64,000 nt of DNA from an uncultured Acetatifactor sp. (GTDB taxonomy: Bacteria > Bacillota > Clostridia > Lachnospirales > Lachnospiraceae). This document shows, piece after piece, positions 1 to 9,164 of the stretch. A model generated the notes under the pieces. It was not told the origin of the DNA and did no database searches. It saw only the letters and a program-made list of their open reading frames with translations. The stretch lies in the NCBI GenBank assembly GCA_910584865.1, contig CAJUCE010000028.1:1-64000 (forward strand), read 5' to 3'. Position 1 is the stretch's first letter; each line of letters begins with the position of its first letter. The position numbers and the translations under genes were made by a program.

Positions 1-53
1 GTTCAGGTCCGTGTGGTAGCAATACCATGAGAGTTCAAGTCTCTTTTCCTGCA
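1..53 (+). tRNA. tRNA-Leu(CAG), 3' portion (5' part lies outside the window)
   Basis: The anticodon loop TTCAGGT is at 2-8 with anticodon CAG at 4-6. It is followed by a long class II variable arm (TGGTA-GCAA-TACCA, 14-27), a T arm (GAGAG-TTCAAGT-CTCTT, 29-45), the 3' acceptor strand TTCCTGC (46-52) and discriminator A at 53. The long variable arm and A73 are hallmarks of tRNA-Leu. CCA is not encoded, because the next bases are CGG. The 5' half is outside the window. Confidence 0.93.
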
Positions 54-59
54 CGGCGA

Positions 60-96
60 AAGGTGCTTGATTTGGTTCAAGTGCCTTTTTTGTTTT
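60..96 (+). terminator. Rho-independent terminator after tRNA-Leu
   Basis: The stem GGTGCTTGA / TCAAGTGCC contains two wobble pairs and a short loop. It is followed directly by a T-rich run, and it sits just downstream of the tRNA. Confidence 0.75.
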
Positions 97-164
97 TCAA
101 ATACAGCATCCGCAGCAGGGGATGCTTTGGTGCAGCCGTGAAAAACGTCGGAGATATTTTCAAT

Positions 165-1580
165 ATGGAGAATGCGGAAAAAAAGAAGAATATGGAAGAA
201 GGGCCTTCAATAGAAAAAGGGCCTTCCATGGAAAAGGGCTCCTCCATGGAAAAAGGGCCTTTCAGGGAAAGAAAAGGAAAAGCGCAGCGCAGGGACTGGT
301 ATCAGCTGGATTTGTCCGCGATCGTGTACCCCACGCTGCAGAGGAGAGATTTTTCTTCTGTGTACAGGCTTTCGGTGCTGCTGAAGGAGGAGATCAGACC
401 GGATGTGCTGCAGGATGCTCTGGACAGGACGTTGCCCCGGTTTCCCACCTACAAGGCGGCGATCCGAAAGGGATTGTTCTGGCGCTATCTGGAGCCCAAT
501 GACCGCCCGGGACCTTTTGTGCAGGAGGACGTGAAGAACCCCTGCCAGCCCATGTATTTTAAGGCAAATAACCGTTATCTGGTGCGGGTCTATTATTTCC
601 GGAACCGGATAGCTCTGGAGGCTCATCACAGTCTGGGAGACGGCACAGGCGGAATGTGCGTGCTGATGACCCTGACAGCGACTTATTTGAGGCTGCTGGG
701 GCATAGAGAGATCCAAAACGGCGGATTTGTGCTTGACATCGGGGAGGCGCCCAACGAGGGAGAGTTAGAGGACGCTTATATGCGCTATGCCAATGCGAAA
801 GTATGCCCGCCCAGGGCGGAAGGGAAGGCTTACTGCGTCCGCGGGACAGCAGAGCCGTTTTACACCTTGAATATTATAGACGGAATCATGTCTGTATCGG
901 AGGTAATGGCGGCGGCAAAGCGGTACGGGGCCACCATCACGGAGTATCTGAATGCCGTGCTGCTATATGCCCTGCTGACCAAACAGGAAGAGGAGCATCG
1001 CGGCCGTCAGCGGCCGGTGAAAATTGCAATGCCAGTTAATTTGAGACGGTTTTTCCCTTCCATTACGCTTCGGAATTTTATCACCATGATTTTTCCGGGT
1101 ATTGATCCCAGGCTGGGGGACTATACTTTTGAGGAGATCGTGGAGCAGGTACACAATTATATGCGGTATCGCATCAGTGAGAAGCTGCTGCGGGGCGATA
1201 TTACCACCAATGCGGCCACCCAGCGCAATCCTCTGATACGAGTGGTACCGCTGTTTATCAAGGATTTTGTGGTGCGTCTGTTCTATACGAAGGTGCAGGA
1301 CAAAAATTCTTCGGCAGGGCTGACGAATATGGGTGCACTGAAGGTACCGGAGGGGATGGCTCCCTATATTGAGCGTTTTGATATTTATATGGGACAGCCT
1401 TATTCCCGGAGGACAAATTGCGCTATCATCAGCTTTGAGGATGTGTTGACGGTGAATTTTGCCAGCAGTATCATAGAGGCGGATGTGGAACGCTATTTTT
1501 TCCGTAAACTGGTAAAAGACGGCATTCACGTCAAAATCGAAAGCAACCGGGAACCCTCCGGAAACGCGGTTATGGTGTAA
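165..1580 (+). CDS. Condensation-type acyltransferase (alcohol acetyltransferase-like)
   Basis: The 471-residue protein carries HHSLGDG near residue 152, the HHxxxDG signature of the CoA-dependent acyltransferase/condensation superfamily (alcohol acetyltransferases, wax-ester synthases, NRPS condensation domains). In that fold the second His is the catalytic base. The start at ATG 165 is chosen because GGAGA lies about nine bases upstream; the frame is open further 5' but would run through the tRNA and terminator. Residues 1-45 are a low-complexity stretch rich in ME, K and G. It is followed by a zinc-ribbon membrane protein and an alpha/beta hydrolase on the same strand. I infer a small acyl-transfer and deacylation cluster; the substrate is unknown. 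Confidence 0.8.
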   Translation: MENAEKKKNMEEGPSIEKGPSMEKGSSMEKGPFRERKGKAQRRDWYQLDLSAIVYPTLQRRDFSSVYRLSVLLKEEIRPDVLQDALDRTLPRFPTYKAAIRKGLFWRYLEPNDRPGPFVQEDVKNPCQPMYFKANNRYLVRVYYFRNRIALEAHHSLGDGTGGMCVLMTLTATYLRLLGHREIQNGGFVLDIGEAPNEGELEDAYMRYANAKVCPPRAEGKAYCVRGTAEPFYTLNIIDGIMSVSEVMAAAKRYGATITEYLNAVLLYALLTKQEEEHRGRQRPVKIAMPVNLRRFFPSITLRNFITMIFPGIDPRLGDYTFEEIVEQVHNYMRYRISEKLLRGDITTNAATQRNPLIRVVPLFIKDFVVRLFYTKVQDKNSSAGLTNMGALKVPEGMAPYIERFDIYMGQPYSRRTNCAIISFEDVLTVNFASSIIEADVERYFFRKLVKDGIHVKIESNREPSGNAVMV

Positions 1581-1590
1581 GAGGATGGGG

Positions 1591-1715
1591 GCGGAACTGG
1601 AAAACAGCAACAAGGCGTTCCAGTGCCCGGAAGAATTGCTGGCCCTGCCCTTGGGACAGCAATTCTTCCGCCATTATTGGTACTGGGACGCATTGTTGCG
1701 GTACTGGAATAGGAG
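1591..1715 (+). repeat. Dispersed direct-repeat/hairpin element, copy A
   Basis: The left unit GCGGAACTGGAAAACAGC (1591-1608) and right unit GCGGTACTGGAATAGGAG (1698-1715) are imperfect direct repeats. Between them lies a nested hairpin: a perfect 13-bp inner stem (1629-1641 / 1657-1669) and an imperfect outer stem (about 1608-1628 / 1679-1697). The AGGAG at the right end serves as Shine-Dalgarno for the gene starting at 1721. Related elements lie at 10839, 11723, 60831 and 61980. Confidence 0.8.
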
Positions 1716-1720
1716 AGATT

Positions 1721-2449
1721 ATGTCATATTGCGTAAATTGCGGCGTGGAACTGGACGCTTCCGCGCAGGAATGCCCGTTATGCAACACACCGGTGTGGAA
1801 CCCCAGAGAGCTGGAGAAATACGCCGGTCAGGGAAGGCAGGGTAAAGAAATACCTTCCCCTTTTCCCAGAGAAAAGAGCGAGGTGGAAAAGGCGAATAAA
1901 AAAGACTTCGGACTTTTGATGTCCATGGTGGTGCTGGCTTCTGCCGTCACCTGCGGCATCCTGAATGCACTGGTTTTCCGGGGAAGCCTGTGGTCGCTGG
2001 CGGTAATCGGGGCTTGCGGAGTATTGTGGGTGATTTTGATCCCGGTGATGATCTATACAAAGCAGCCCATCTATGTGTCATTGCTGTATGACGGTGCGGT
2101 TGTAGCACTTTATCTTTATATGCTGACGTTTCAGGTGGGAAGCAGGGAATGGTTTCTGGGACTCGGATTGCCGATTACGGTGCTGGTAACTGCTGTCGTG
2201 GAGCTGGTGACTTTGTGTATTGATAAATTACCCCGGTCTTTTCTGACAGTATCGCTGTATTTATTTACCGGAACAGGGCTGCTGTGCCTGGGGCTGGAGC
2301 TCCTCATCGACTGGTATCTGGACGGAGCGATTTCCCTGAGATGGTCGGCCGTGGTTCTGACAGTCTGCGCGATATTGGATATTGCGGTGATTACCATGCT
2401 CTCCCGGAGGAGGCTGCGCAATGAGGTGCGCAGACGTCTGCATTTTTAA
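1721..2449 (+). CDS. Zinc-ribbon membrane protein
   Basis: The 242-residue protein starts with a CVNCG...CPLC zinc ribbon (residues about 5-23), then a charged linker. Six or so hydrophobic segments follow from about residue 65 to 230, and the C-terminus is basic (SRRRLRNEVRRRL). The architecture suggests an inner-membrane protein with a cytosolic metal-binding head. I recall this type beside condensation-type acyltransferases in Lachnospiraceae (DUF6320-like), but could not verify it. The start ATG follows AGGAGAG from repeat copy A. No enzymatic motif is visible. Confidence 0.75.
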   Translation: MSYCVNCGVELDASAQECPLCNTPVWNPRELEKYAGQGRQGKEIPSPFPREKSEVEKANKKDFGLLMSMVVLASAVTCGILNALVFRGSLWSLAVIGACGVLWVILIPVMIYTKQPIYVSLLYDGAVVALYLYMLTFQVGSREWFLGLGLPITVLVTAVVELVTLCIDKLPRSFLTVSLYLFTGTGLLCLGLELLIDWYLDGAISLRWSAVVLTVCAILDIAVITMLSRRRLRNEVRRRLHF

Positions 2450-2557
2450 AGAAAACAGCGGTCGGGTCCGCCTGTGGAGAACAGGAGGCCGTGGACGGCG
2501 GGATTGGGAATCGGCAGAGGAGAGGGACGAAAACCGGACATCGGAGGGAACGAAGTT

Positions 2558-3643
2558 ATGGATACAGAGAAAGCAGCATTAAAGAAAGCAGAATCCGAAG
2601 CAGCAGGAGGCGGACGCACAGGAATCAGGAAAGCGGCCAATGTTCCGGCGGAGAAGATCGGATTGAAGAAGCTGATTGGGGGAAACGCAGACAGGGAGCT
2701 GACAGAGCCCATCACTCCCAAAAAGGAGGAAATCGAAAAGATAGAAACCCAGGTGGCAGATAAAAGGAGCCAGAACCTGATGAATCTGATTCGGCGTGTT
2801 CACGGTATGGTGGAGAATCCTGATATCGAGAAACATCGCCAGTCTCAGGATCATATCGGTTCTATTTTGAGCAATACAAAGTCTATTAATTATCGGGAAG
2901 CCGATGTGGACGGTATGTACGGAGAATGGGTCAGCGTCAATCGGGCCCATATGAAGAAATATGTGATCATGCATTGCCATGGAGGCGGGTATTCCACAGG
3001 GAGCAGTCTCTATGCCAGGACGCTGACTTCCAAGCTGGCAGAGTCTACTTCCATGGATGTATTTTGCTTCGATTACCGTCTGGCTCCGGAGCAGCCCTAT
3101 CCGGCAGCGGTGGAGGATGCCATGAAGGCGTGGAATTATCTGATGCTGCTGGGGTACGGCGCCAGGGATGTGGTTTTGACGGGGGATTCCGCAGGGGGGA
3201 ATCTGGCTCTTTCTCTGACGCTGAAGTTGAAGGAGGAGGGACGGCTGCTGCCCAGAGGGATTGTGCTGATGTCGCCGTGGACGGATCTGACATCTTCCGG
3301 CAAATCTTTTCAGACCAAGGCAGAGCTGGATCCGGTGCTGAACCGTGCCTATATCGACAGGATGGTGGAGGCCTATGCAGGGGAGCAGGATTTGAAGGAT
3401 GCGTTGATTTCTCCCTTGTTCGGCAATTTTGAAGGATTTCCGCCCACCTATATCCAGGTGGGGGAAAATGAGATCCTGCTCAGTGATTCCCTGCGGCTTC
3501 ACCAGGCTTTTATTGATGCGAATGTGTCCGTAAAGCTGGATGTCTGGCCGGGGATGTGGCATGTGTTTCAAATGTCGCCCATGAAGACTGCATGGAATGC
3601 AATGGATAAGAATGCGGAATTTATTTATGATATCTGCAGGTGA
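2558..3643 (+). CDS. Alpha/beta hydrolase, hormone-sensitive-lipase type
   Basis: This is a 361-residue esterase/lipase. CHGGGYSTGS near residue 141 is the HGGG oxyanion-hole motif, GDSAGGNLAL near 209 holds the nucleophile Ser, and WHVFQM near 334 contains the catalytic His. RLAPEQPYPAA is also typical of this family. ATG 2558 is preferred over upstream starts because GGAGGG lies nine bases before it. The first 75 residues or so are charged and poorly conserved. With the upstream acyltransferase it may form an acyl-ester making and breaking pair; the substrate is not deducible. Confidence 0.85.
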   Translation: MDTEKAALKKAESEAAGGGRTGIRKAANVPAEKIGLKKLIGGNADRELTEPITPKKEEIEKIETQVADKRSQNLMNLIRRVHGMVENPDIEKHRQSQDHIGSILSNTKSINYREADVDGMYGEWVSVNRAHMKKYVIMHCHGGGYSTGSSLYARTLTSKLAESTSMDVFCFDYRLAPEQPYPAAVEDAMKAWNYLMLLGYGARDVVLTGDSAGGNLALSLTLKLKEEGRLLPRGIVLMSPWTDLTSSGKSFQTKAELDPVLNRAYIDRMVEAYAGEQDLKDALISPLFGNFEGFPPTYIQVGENEILLSDSLRLHQAFIDANVSVKLDVWPGMWHVFQMSPMKTAWNAMDKNAEFIYDICR

Positions 3644-4190
3644 TGTCAGGCCGCGGACCGTATACTGGCAGGAAACTTTTGGGCAGCGGCGAATCTAAAA
3701 CAGGCAGACATGGCCTTGGCCTTTTCGCAGATCTGTGTATCAGGTTCCGTAATCTTTAAGACCGCAGCCATATATACTTGCCTTGGATAGAGTTGTAAAT
3801 TCCGGCGGTCTTGCGTTTTAAGCTGCGGTTGCCGCAGTCAGAAGTGCTGCAGAACATTGTAGCACCTGGGACGTCCGGCGGGAGGAGGGGCCTGCCGCTG
3901 TCCGCTCCGGTACTGCGTTGGTCTACGCTCCGCTTCGGTCCATGCCGGACGTGTGCCACCGGCACACAGCACCGTCGGAAGTCGTGTCCACCGCACAGCC
4001 TCCCTCCTCCGCCTCAGGTATGCATTATGCGGGAATGAATGCAACAGTATACTTGTGATTTCTTCGAAAATATTCTGGATGATTCCTGTTTTCCACCAAT
4101 AAAATTTGACCAAAATGGAATAAAGTAAGGAAGTAAAAAAGGATTTTGCCTGTTGATGCAGAATAATAGAAATAGGAGAAAGGGGTTTTC
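3644..4190. other. Non-coding, GC-rich, hairpin-dense intergenic region
   Basis: About 550 bp holds no convincing gene. It contains several inverted repeats: GACCGC...GCGGTC around 3760-3815, GTGCTGCAG...GTAGCAC (about 3843-3864), CGTCCGGC/GCCGGACG (about 3871 and 3942), and a perfect GTGTGCC-acc-GGCACAC hairpin near 3950-3966. A G-rich purine stretch near 3880 can pair with a C-rich stretch near 4005. The last 100 bases turn AT-rich and lead into dgt. It may be a structured RNA or a decayed repeat; no known RNA family was recognised. Confidence 0.4.
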
Positions 4191-5225
4191 ATGCGCGCGG
4201 AAGCGCAGACGGGAGCAAAAATGACGATCAGAGAAAATTTAGAAGAATGGGAAAGGCAGTATTTGAGTCCTTACGCATCTCACAGTGCGGATTCCAGGGG
4301 GAGGAAGAGGCCGGAGAAGCAATGCGACATCCGCCCTGTGTTTCAGCGGGATCGGGACAGGATCATTCACTGCAAGGCGTTCCGGCGGCTGAAGGATAAG
4401 ACCCAGGTATTCCTGACACCGGAAAAGGATCATTACCGTACCAGACTGACGCATACACTGGAGGTTTCGCAAAATGCCCGCACCATCGCAAAGGCACTGA
4501 GGCTCAATGAGGAGTTGGTGGAGGCTATTGCACTGGGACATGATCTGGGACATACCGCATTCGGCCATGCGGGGGAGCGGGCGCTGAACCGGATCTGCCC
4601 GCTGGGCTTCGAGCATAGCCTGCAAAGTGTCCGTACGGTGGATCGGCTGGAAAAAAACGGTCAGGGGCTCAACCTGACGTTCGAAGTCAGAGATGGTATC
4701 CTGAATCATCAGACCATCGGAAAGCCGCATACCCTGGAGGGCAAGATCGTGCGGCTGTCCGATAAGATTGCTTATATTCATCATGATATGGATGACGCGG
4801 TCCGCGCGGGTATTTTGAAAGAGAGCGATGTTCCCAGGGAGATTCGGGAGGTCATCGGGAGTACGCCCGGCGAGAGGCTGGATCATTTTATACATGATAT
4901 CGTGACGGCCAGCATGGGGAAGAACGATGTATTGATGTCCGAGCCGGTAGCCGCCGCCATGGGACAGATGCGCAGATTTATGTCCGAGAATGTCTACTAT
5001 AATCCGCTTGCGAAGAGTGAGGAGGGCAAGGCGGAACGGCTGATGGAGACTCTTTATCTGCATTTTATGAAGCATATAGACGATCTGCCGGGAGAATTTT
5101 TGAATCTGTTGTCCGAGGGCGAGGCGAAAGAGCAGGTGGTCTGCGATTATGTAGGGGCTATGACGGACCGCTTTGCCATCGCTACATATGACGACATCTA
5201 TATACCCAAGTCCTGGTCCGTGTAA
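4191..5225 (+). CDS. dgt: Deoxyguanosinetriphosphate triphosphohydrolase-like HD protein
   Basis: This is an HD-superfamily dNTPase that removes triphosphate from dNTPs. The N-terminal half has the family signature FRRLKDKTQVF, RTRLTHTLEVSQ (first His) and ALGHDLGHTAFGHAGE (the HD pair), then KIVRLSDKIAYIHHDMDDA with the distal Asp. At 344 residues it is the length of the short Gram-positive Dgt subfamily. ATG 4191 has AGGAGAAAGGGG upstream. An in-frame ATG at 4221 also has a good site (GGGAGC) and would give the more usual N-terminus MTIRENLEEWE. It stands 16 bp upstream of dnaG, as in many Clostridia. Confidence 0.92.
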   Translation: MRAEAQTGAKMTIRENLEEWERQYLSPYASHSADSRGRKRPEKQCDIRPVFQRDRDRIIHCKAFRRLKDKTQVFLTPEKDHYRTRLTHTLEVSQNARTIAKALRLNEELVEAIALGHDLGHTAFGHAGERALNRICPLGFEHSLQSVRTVDRLEKNGQGLNLTFEVRDGILNHQTIGKPHTLEGKIVRLSDKIAYIHHDMDDAVRAGILKESDVPREIREVIGSTPGERLDHFIHDIVTASMGKNDVLMSEPVAAAMGQMRRFMSENVYYNPLAKSEEGKAERLMETLYLHFMKHIDDLPGEFLNLLSEGEAKEQVVCDYVGAMTDRFAIATYDDIYIPKSWSV

Positions 5226-5241
5226 TATTCTGGAGGCGTAA

Positions 5242-7014
5242 ATGCACTATTCCGATGAATTAATCGAAGAAATCAGAGAGAAAAATGATATCGTGGAAGT
5301 GGTGTCCGGCTATGTGAAGCTGCAGAAAAAGGGGAGCCGGTACTGGGGCCTGTGTCCTTTTCACAACGAGAAATCTCCGTCCTTTTCCGTCAATGGGGAT
5401 CTGCAAGTGTATCATTGCTTCGGATGCGGAGCCGGGGGGAATCTCTATACTTTCGTGATGAATTATGAGAATTATTCCTTTCCGGAGGCGGTGAAAATGT
5501 TGGCGGACCGTGCGGGCGTGCAGCTGCCAGAGCAGGAGGACTCCCGGGAACAGCGCATGCAGGAGAATAAGCGGAGCAGGCTGCTGGCAGTGAATAAGGA
5601 AGCCGCGAAATTTTTTTATTACCAGCTGCGCACCCCCCACGGGGAGACCGGATATCAGTATTTGAAAAAGAGAGAATTGACGGATGAGACCATGCAGCGG
5701 TTCGGGCTGGGATATGCGGGGAAAAACGGTGCCGTGCTGGTAAATTATCTGCGCAGTAAGGGCTTCGCGGACGAGGAGATACAGGAGGCGGGACTGGCGA
5801 ATCATTCCGAGAAGTACGGCATGGTCAGCCAGTTTTGGAACCGGGTCATGTATCCCATTCAGGATATCAACAATCGGGTGATCGGTTTCGGAGGCAGGGT
5901 GATGGGAGACGGGGAGCCGAAGTATCTGAATTCCCCGGAGACTCCTATATTCGATAAGAGACGGAATCTCTACGGCCTGAACTATGCCAGGAGAGCCAGA
6001 AGCTCCAATATCATTCTCTGCGAGGGCTATATGGACGTGATCGCCATGCATCAGGCGGGCTTTACCCAGGCGGTAGCTTCGCTGGGAACGGCGTTTACGT
6101 CGGAGCAGGCTTTATTGCTCAAGCGCTATACGGACAATGTATTGCTGGCGTATGACAGCGACGGGGCAGGCGTTAAGGCGGCGCTGAGAGGGATCGGCAT
6201 TCTGCGGGAAGCGGGACTTGCGGGAAAAGTGATCAACATGCAGCCCTACAAGGATCCGGATGAATTTATGAAGGCTCTGGGCAGGGAAGCTTTCGAGGAG
6301 CGGATTCGGCAGGCGGAGAACAGCTTTTTCTTCGAGATCAGGATATTGGAGGGGCAGTTCAATATGGCGGATCCGGAGGAGAAGACCAAGTTCCATAGAG
6401 AGATTGCGAAGAAGCTTTGTGCATTTTCGGAGGAGGTGGAACGGGATAATTACCTCACGGCGGTGGCGGAAAAGTACTTTATCGGCGCGGAAAATCTGCG
6501 GAAGCTGGTCATCGGATATGCGGCCGGCACGGGGCTGGCCAGGCCGGCGGAGCGTCCCAAATCAGGGGTGCGGCCCAAAAACAACCCGGAGGAAAATGCG
6601 AAACAGGCTCAGAGAATGTTGGTCACCTGGATTGTGAACGAACCTGCGGTCTACGGCAAAATCCGAAGATATATTTCCGCCCGGGATTTTACGGAAGAGC
6701 TCTACCGGAAGGTGGCAGAGAGACTGTTTCAGGAATTGGAGCAGGGGTCTCTGCGGCCGGCGGGCATTATCAGCATGTTTGAGAATGAGGAGGAACAGCG
6801 GGAGGCGGCGGCGCTTTTTTCGGCCCGTCTGCCGGGGGTGGAGAACGGACCGGAGCGGGATAAGGCGTTCCGCGATATTCTGCTGGCCGTGAAGAAGAAT
6901 AGTTATGAATATCATGTGAGCCGTATGGGAACGGACGTGGATGCGCTCAGCCGTGCGATAGAAGGCAAGAAAGCGTTGGAAGAGCTGGCAAAAGCGCATA
7001 TTTCCCTGGATTAA
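5242..7014 (+). CDS. dnaG: DNA primase
   Basis: The 590-residue primase lays RNA primers at the replication fork. The N-terminal zinc finger is CPFHNEKSPSF...CFGCGAGG (residues about 39-63). The TOPRIM region includes ILCEGYMDVIAMHQAG (catalytic Glu), ASLGTAFT and LLAYDSDGAGVKAALR (the DxD pair). A helical C-terminal region after about residue 430 would be the DnaB-interaction part. The start follows TCTGGAGGCGTAA. It lies between dgt and rpoD in the widespread replication/sigma operon arrangement. Confidence 0.97.
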   Translation: MHYSDELIEEIREKNDIVEVVSGYVKLQKKGSRYWGLCPFHNEKSPSFSVNGDLQVYHCFGCGAGGNLYTFVMNYENYSFPEAVKMLADRAGVQLPEQEDSREQRMQENKRSRLLAVNKEAAKFFYYQLRTPHGETGYQYLKKRELTDETMQRFGLGYAGKNGAVLVNYLRSKGFADEEIQEAGLANHSEKYGMVSQFWNRVMYPIQDINNRVIGFGGRVMGDGEPKYLNSPETPIFDKRRNLYGLNYARRARSSNIILCEGYMDVIAMHQAGFTQAVASLGTAFTSEQALLLKRYTDNVLLAYDSDGAGVKAALRGIGILREAGLAGKVINMQPYKDPDEFMKALGREAFEERIRQAENSFFFEIRILEGQFNMADPEEKTKFHREIAKKLCAFSEEVERDNYLTAVAEKYFIGAENLRKLVIGYAAGTGLARPAERPKSGVRPKNNPEENAKQAQRMLVTWIVNEPAVYGKIRRYISARDFTEELYRKVAERLFQELEQGSLRPAGIISMFENEEEQREAAALFSARLPGVENGPERDKAFRDILLAVKKNSYEYHVSRMGTDVDALSRAIEGKKALEELAKAHISLD

Positions 7015-7097
7015 GGTAAAGATATTGATAACCTGGAACTACAGTCATATAAATAGAAAGGGGAAATCGCTTCCCAAGGAAGGATGGAATCAATACA

Positions 7098-8204
7098 ATG
7101 GATGAAAACGTACGGGCAAAGTTTGAAGAGAAGATAAAAGAGCTCCTTAATATGGCCAAAAAGAAGAAAAATGTGCTGGAGTATCAGGAAATCAGCGACT
7201 TTTTTTCGGACATGCCTTTGGAGGAGGAACAGTTCGAGAAGATACTGGACATGCTGGAACAGAACAATGTGGACGTATTGCGGATTACGGACGACGAGGT
7301 GGGAGACGACATCATTCTCACGGATGAGGACGAGGTGGATGTGGAGAATCTTGACCTCACAATTCCGGACGGCATCAGCCTGGAGGACCCGGTGCGCATG
7401 TATCTGAAGGAAATCGGCAAGGTGCCCCTGCTGTCCGCAGAGGAGGAGATCGAGCTGGCACAGCGGATGGAACTGGGGGACCAGGATGCGAAGAAACGTC
7501 TGGCCGAGGCCAATTTACGTCTGGTGGTCAGCATTGCCAAGCGCTATGTGGGACGCGGGATGCTCTTCCTTGATCTGATTCAGGAGGGGAATCTGGGGTT
7601 GATTAAGGCTGTGGAGAAATTTGACTACAGGAAGGGATACAAGTTTTCCACATATGCCACCTGGTGGATCCGGCAGGCGATTACCAGGGCAATCGCAGAT
7701 CAGGCCAGAACAATACGAATTCCCGTTCATATGGTAGAGACCATCAACAAGCTGATCCGCGTCAGCAGGCAGCTGCTCCAGGAGCTGGGACGTGAACCTA
7801 CCCCGGAAGAGATCGCCGAGGAGATGAGTATGCCGGTGGAGCGTGTACGGGAGATTCTGAAGATCAGCCAGGAGCCGGTGTCCATGGAGACCCCCATCGG
7901 CGAGGAGGAAGACAGTCATCTGGGAGATTTCATAGAGGATGACAAGGTGCCTGTGCCGGCGGACGCGGCGGCGTTTACTTTGCTGAAGGAGCAGCTGGTG
8001 GAAGTGCTGGGCACGCTGACAGAGCGGGAGCAGAAGGTGCTGCGGCTGCGCTTCGGGCTGGATGACGGCCGGGCCCGGACCCTGGAGGAGGTGGGGAAGG
8101 AGTTTAATGTGACCCGCGAGCGTATCCGCCAGATCGAGGCGAAGGCGCTGCGGAAACTGCGTCACCCCAGCCGCAGCAGGAAGCTGAAGGATTATCTGGA
8201 CTGA
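7098..8204 (+). CDS. rpoD: Primary sigma factor (sigma-70/SigA)
   Basis: The 368-residue housekeeping sigma factor directs RNA polymerase to -35/-10 promoters. Region 1.1 is acidic (DDEVGDDIILTDEDEVDVE). Region 1.2 starts at DPVRMYLKEIG, and regions 2.1-2.4 include RLVVSIAKRYVGRGMLFLDLIQEGNLGL... and YATWWIRQAITRAIADQ. Region 4.2 has the helix-turn-helix TLEEVGKEFNVTRERIRQIEAKALRKL. The length is typical of Firmicutes SigA. AAGGAAGG precedes the start at a somewhat long spacing. The stop overlaps the start of trmK (TGATG), so the two are translationally coupled. Confidence 0.98.
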   Translation: MDENVRAKFEEKIKELLNMAKKKKNVLEYQEISDFFSDMPLEEEQFEKILDMLEQNNVDVLRITDDEVGDDIILTDEDEVDVENLDLTIPDGISLEDPVRMYLKEIGKVPLLSAEEEIELAQRMELGDQDAKKRLAEANLRLVVSIAKRYVGRGMLFLDLIQEGNLGLIKAVEKFDYRKGYKFSTYATWWIRQAITRAIADQARTIRIPVHMVETINKLIRVSRQLLQELGREPTPEEIAEEMSMPVERVREILKISQEPVSMETPIGEEEDSHLGDFIEDDKVPVPADAAAFTLLKEQLVEVLGTLTEREQKVLRLRFGLDDGRARTLEEVGKEFNVTRERIRQIEAKALRKLRHPSRSRKLKDYLD

Positions 8205-9022
8205 TGGCGGGGGAGAAGGAGCCGGGGAGGTGCTGCATAGTTTCAAAAGAGCCTCCTGCGGGCAGACTGTCGAAGAGACTGCAGATGCTTGCTGATATGG
8301 TGACACCGGGAAGTCGTCTGGCGGATGTAGGCTGCGATCACGGATATTTATCCATAGAACTGGTAAGAAAGGGAATCTGTCCCAAAGCGATTGCAATGGA
8401 TGTGCGGGAAGGCCCGCTGGCGGCGGCGAGAGCGCATATCAGGGAAAACGGGCTGGATGACTACATAAGTGTGAGACTGTCGGATGGGCTTGCGGAATGC
8501 GCAATTGGGGAAGCAGATACCTGTGTCTGTGCGGGGATGGGAGGCAGGCTGATGGAACAGATTCTCAGACAGGGGATGGAGAAGGCGTGCGGGATGAAAG
8601 AACTGATTCTCCAGCCCCAGTCGGAACTGCAGCAGTTTCGTGCATTTCTCAGGGAAGCGGGTTTTGCGGTCATAGAGGAAGACGCGGTTTTGGAGGAAGG
8701 CAAGTACTATTTTGCCATGAAGGCCGTGTATAAAGGCGGCGGATTCGGTTCATGGGGCGGAGAGCGCAGGGAGGGCCGCGGGGGAGAAAAGGAACTGTCC
8801 ATGCAGAGGCTGTATGATCGCTATGGCCGGCGGCTGCTTCAGGACAGACATCCGGTGCTTGAGCAGTATCTGGTTCAGAGGCGGGCTTACATAAATAGGT
8901 TGAGGGAATCGCTGGAGGCGGCTGATTCCCGGAAGGCACAGAGGCGGCTAGAGGAGATTCTAGGTGAATTGGACGCTGTCGAGGAGGCCCTGTCCTTTTA
9001 CGAGGAACCGGACGGATGTTGA
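8204..9022 (+). CDS. trmK: tRNA (adenine22-N1)-methyltransferase
   Basis: The 272-residue SAM-dependent methyltransferase of the TrmK family modifies A22 of tRNA. Residues about 37-55 (LADVGCDHGYLSIELV) form the SAM-binding motif I with the family-specific DHGYL, and CAGMGGRLMEQIL and LILQPQSE follow, all characteristic of TrmK. The C-terminal third is a charged helical extension common to Gram-positive members. Its start overlaps the rpoD stop codon, an order conserved in Bacillota. A Gly-rich loop at about residues 181-195 (GGGFGSWGGERREGRGG) looks like a local expansion. Confidence 0.92.
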   Translation: MAGEKEPGRCCIVSKEPPAGRLSKRLQMLADMVTPGSRLADVGCDHGYLSIELVRKGICPKAIAMDVREGPLAAARAHIRENGLDDYISVRLSDGLAECAIGEADTCVCAGMGGRLMEQILRQGMEKACGMKELILQPQSELQQFRAFLREAGFAVIEEDAVLEEGKYYFAMKAVYKGGGFGSWGGERREGRGGEKELSMQRLYDRYGRRLLQDRHPVLEQYLVQRRAYINRLRESLEAADSRKAQRRLEEILGELDAVEEALSFYEEPDGC

Positions 9023-9164
9023 GGGATATTTCCCGGGCAGGAGGAGATTGGCGCGCCGATAGAGAGTCCGCAGTGTTTTTTAGCAAGTAATATATTTGCA
9101 GGTAATATATATGGAAGAATATCCCAATATAAAGAACATTTATGGAAGAAAGGAAGGTCAGATT

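Noticed and set aside
27..164. Upstream extension of the acyltransferase gene to position 27
   Set aside because: It would run through the tRNA 3' end and its terminator; ATG 165 has a proper ribosome-binding site.
3811..4113. Short frames on both strands in the pre-dgt gap
   Set aside because: They arise from GC-rich inverted repeats; no start signals or protein-like composition.
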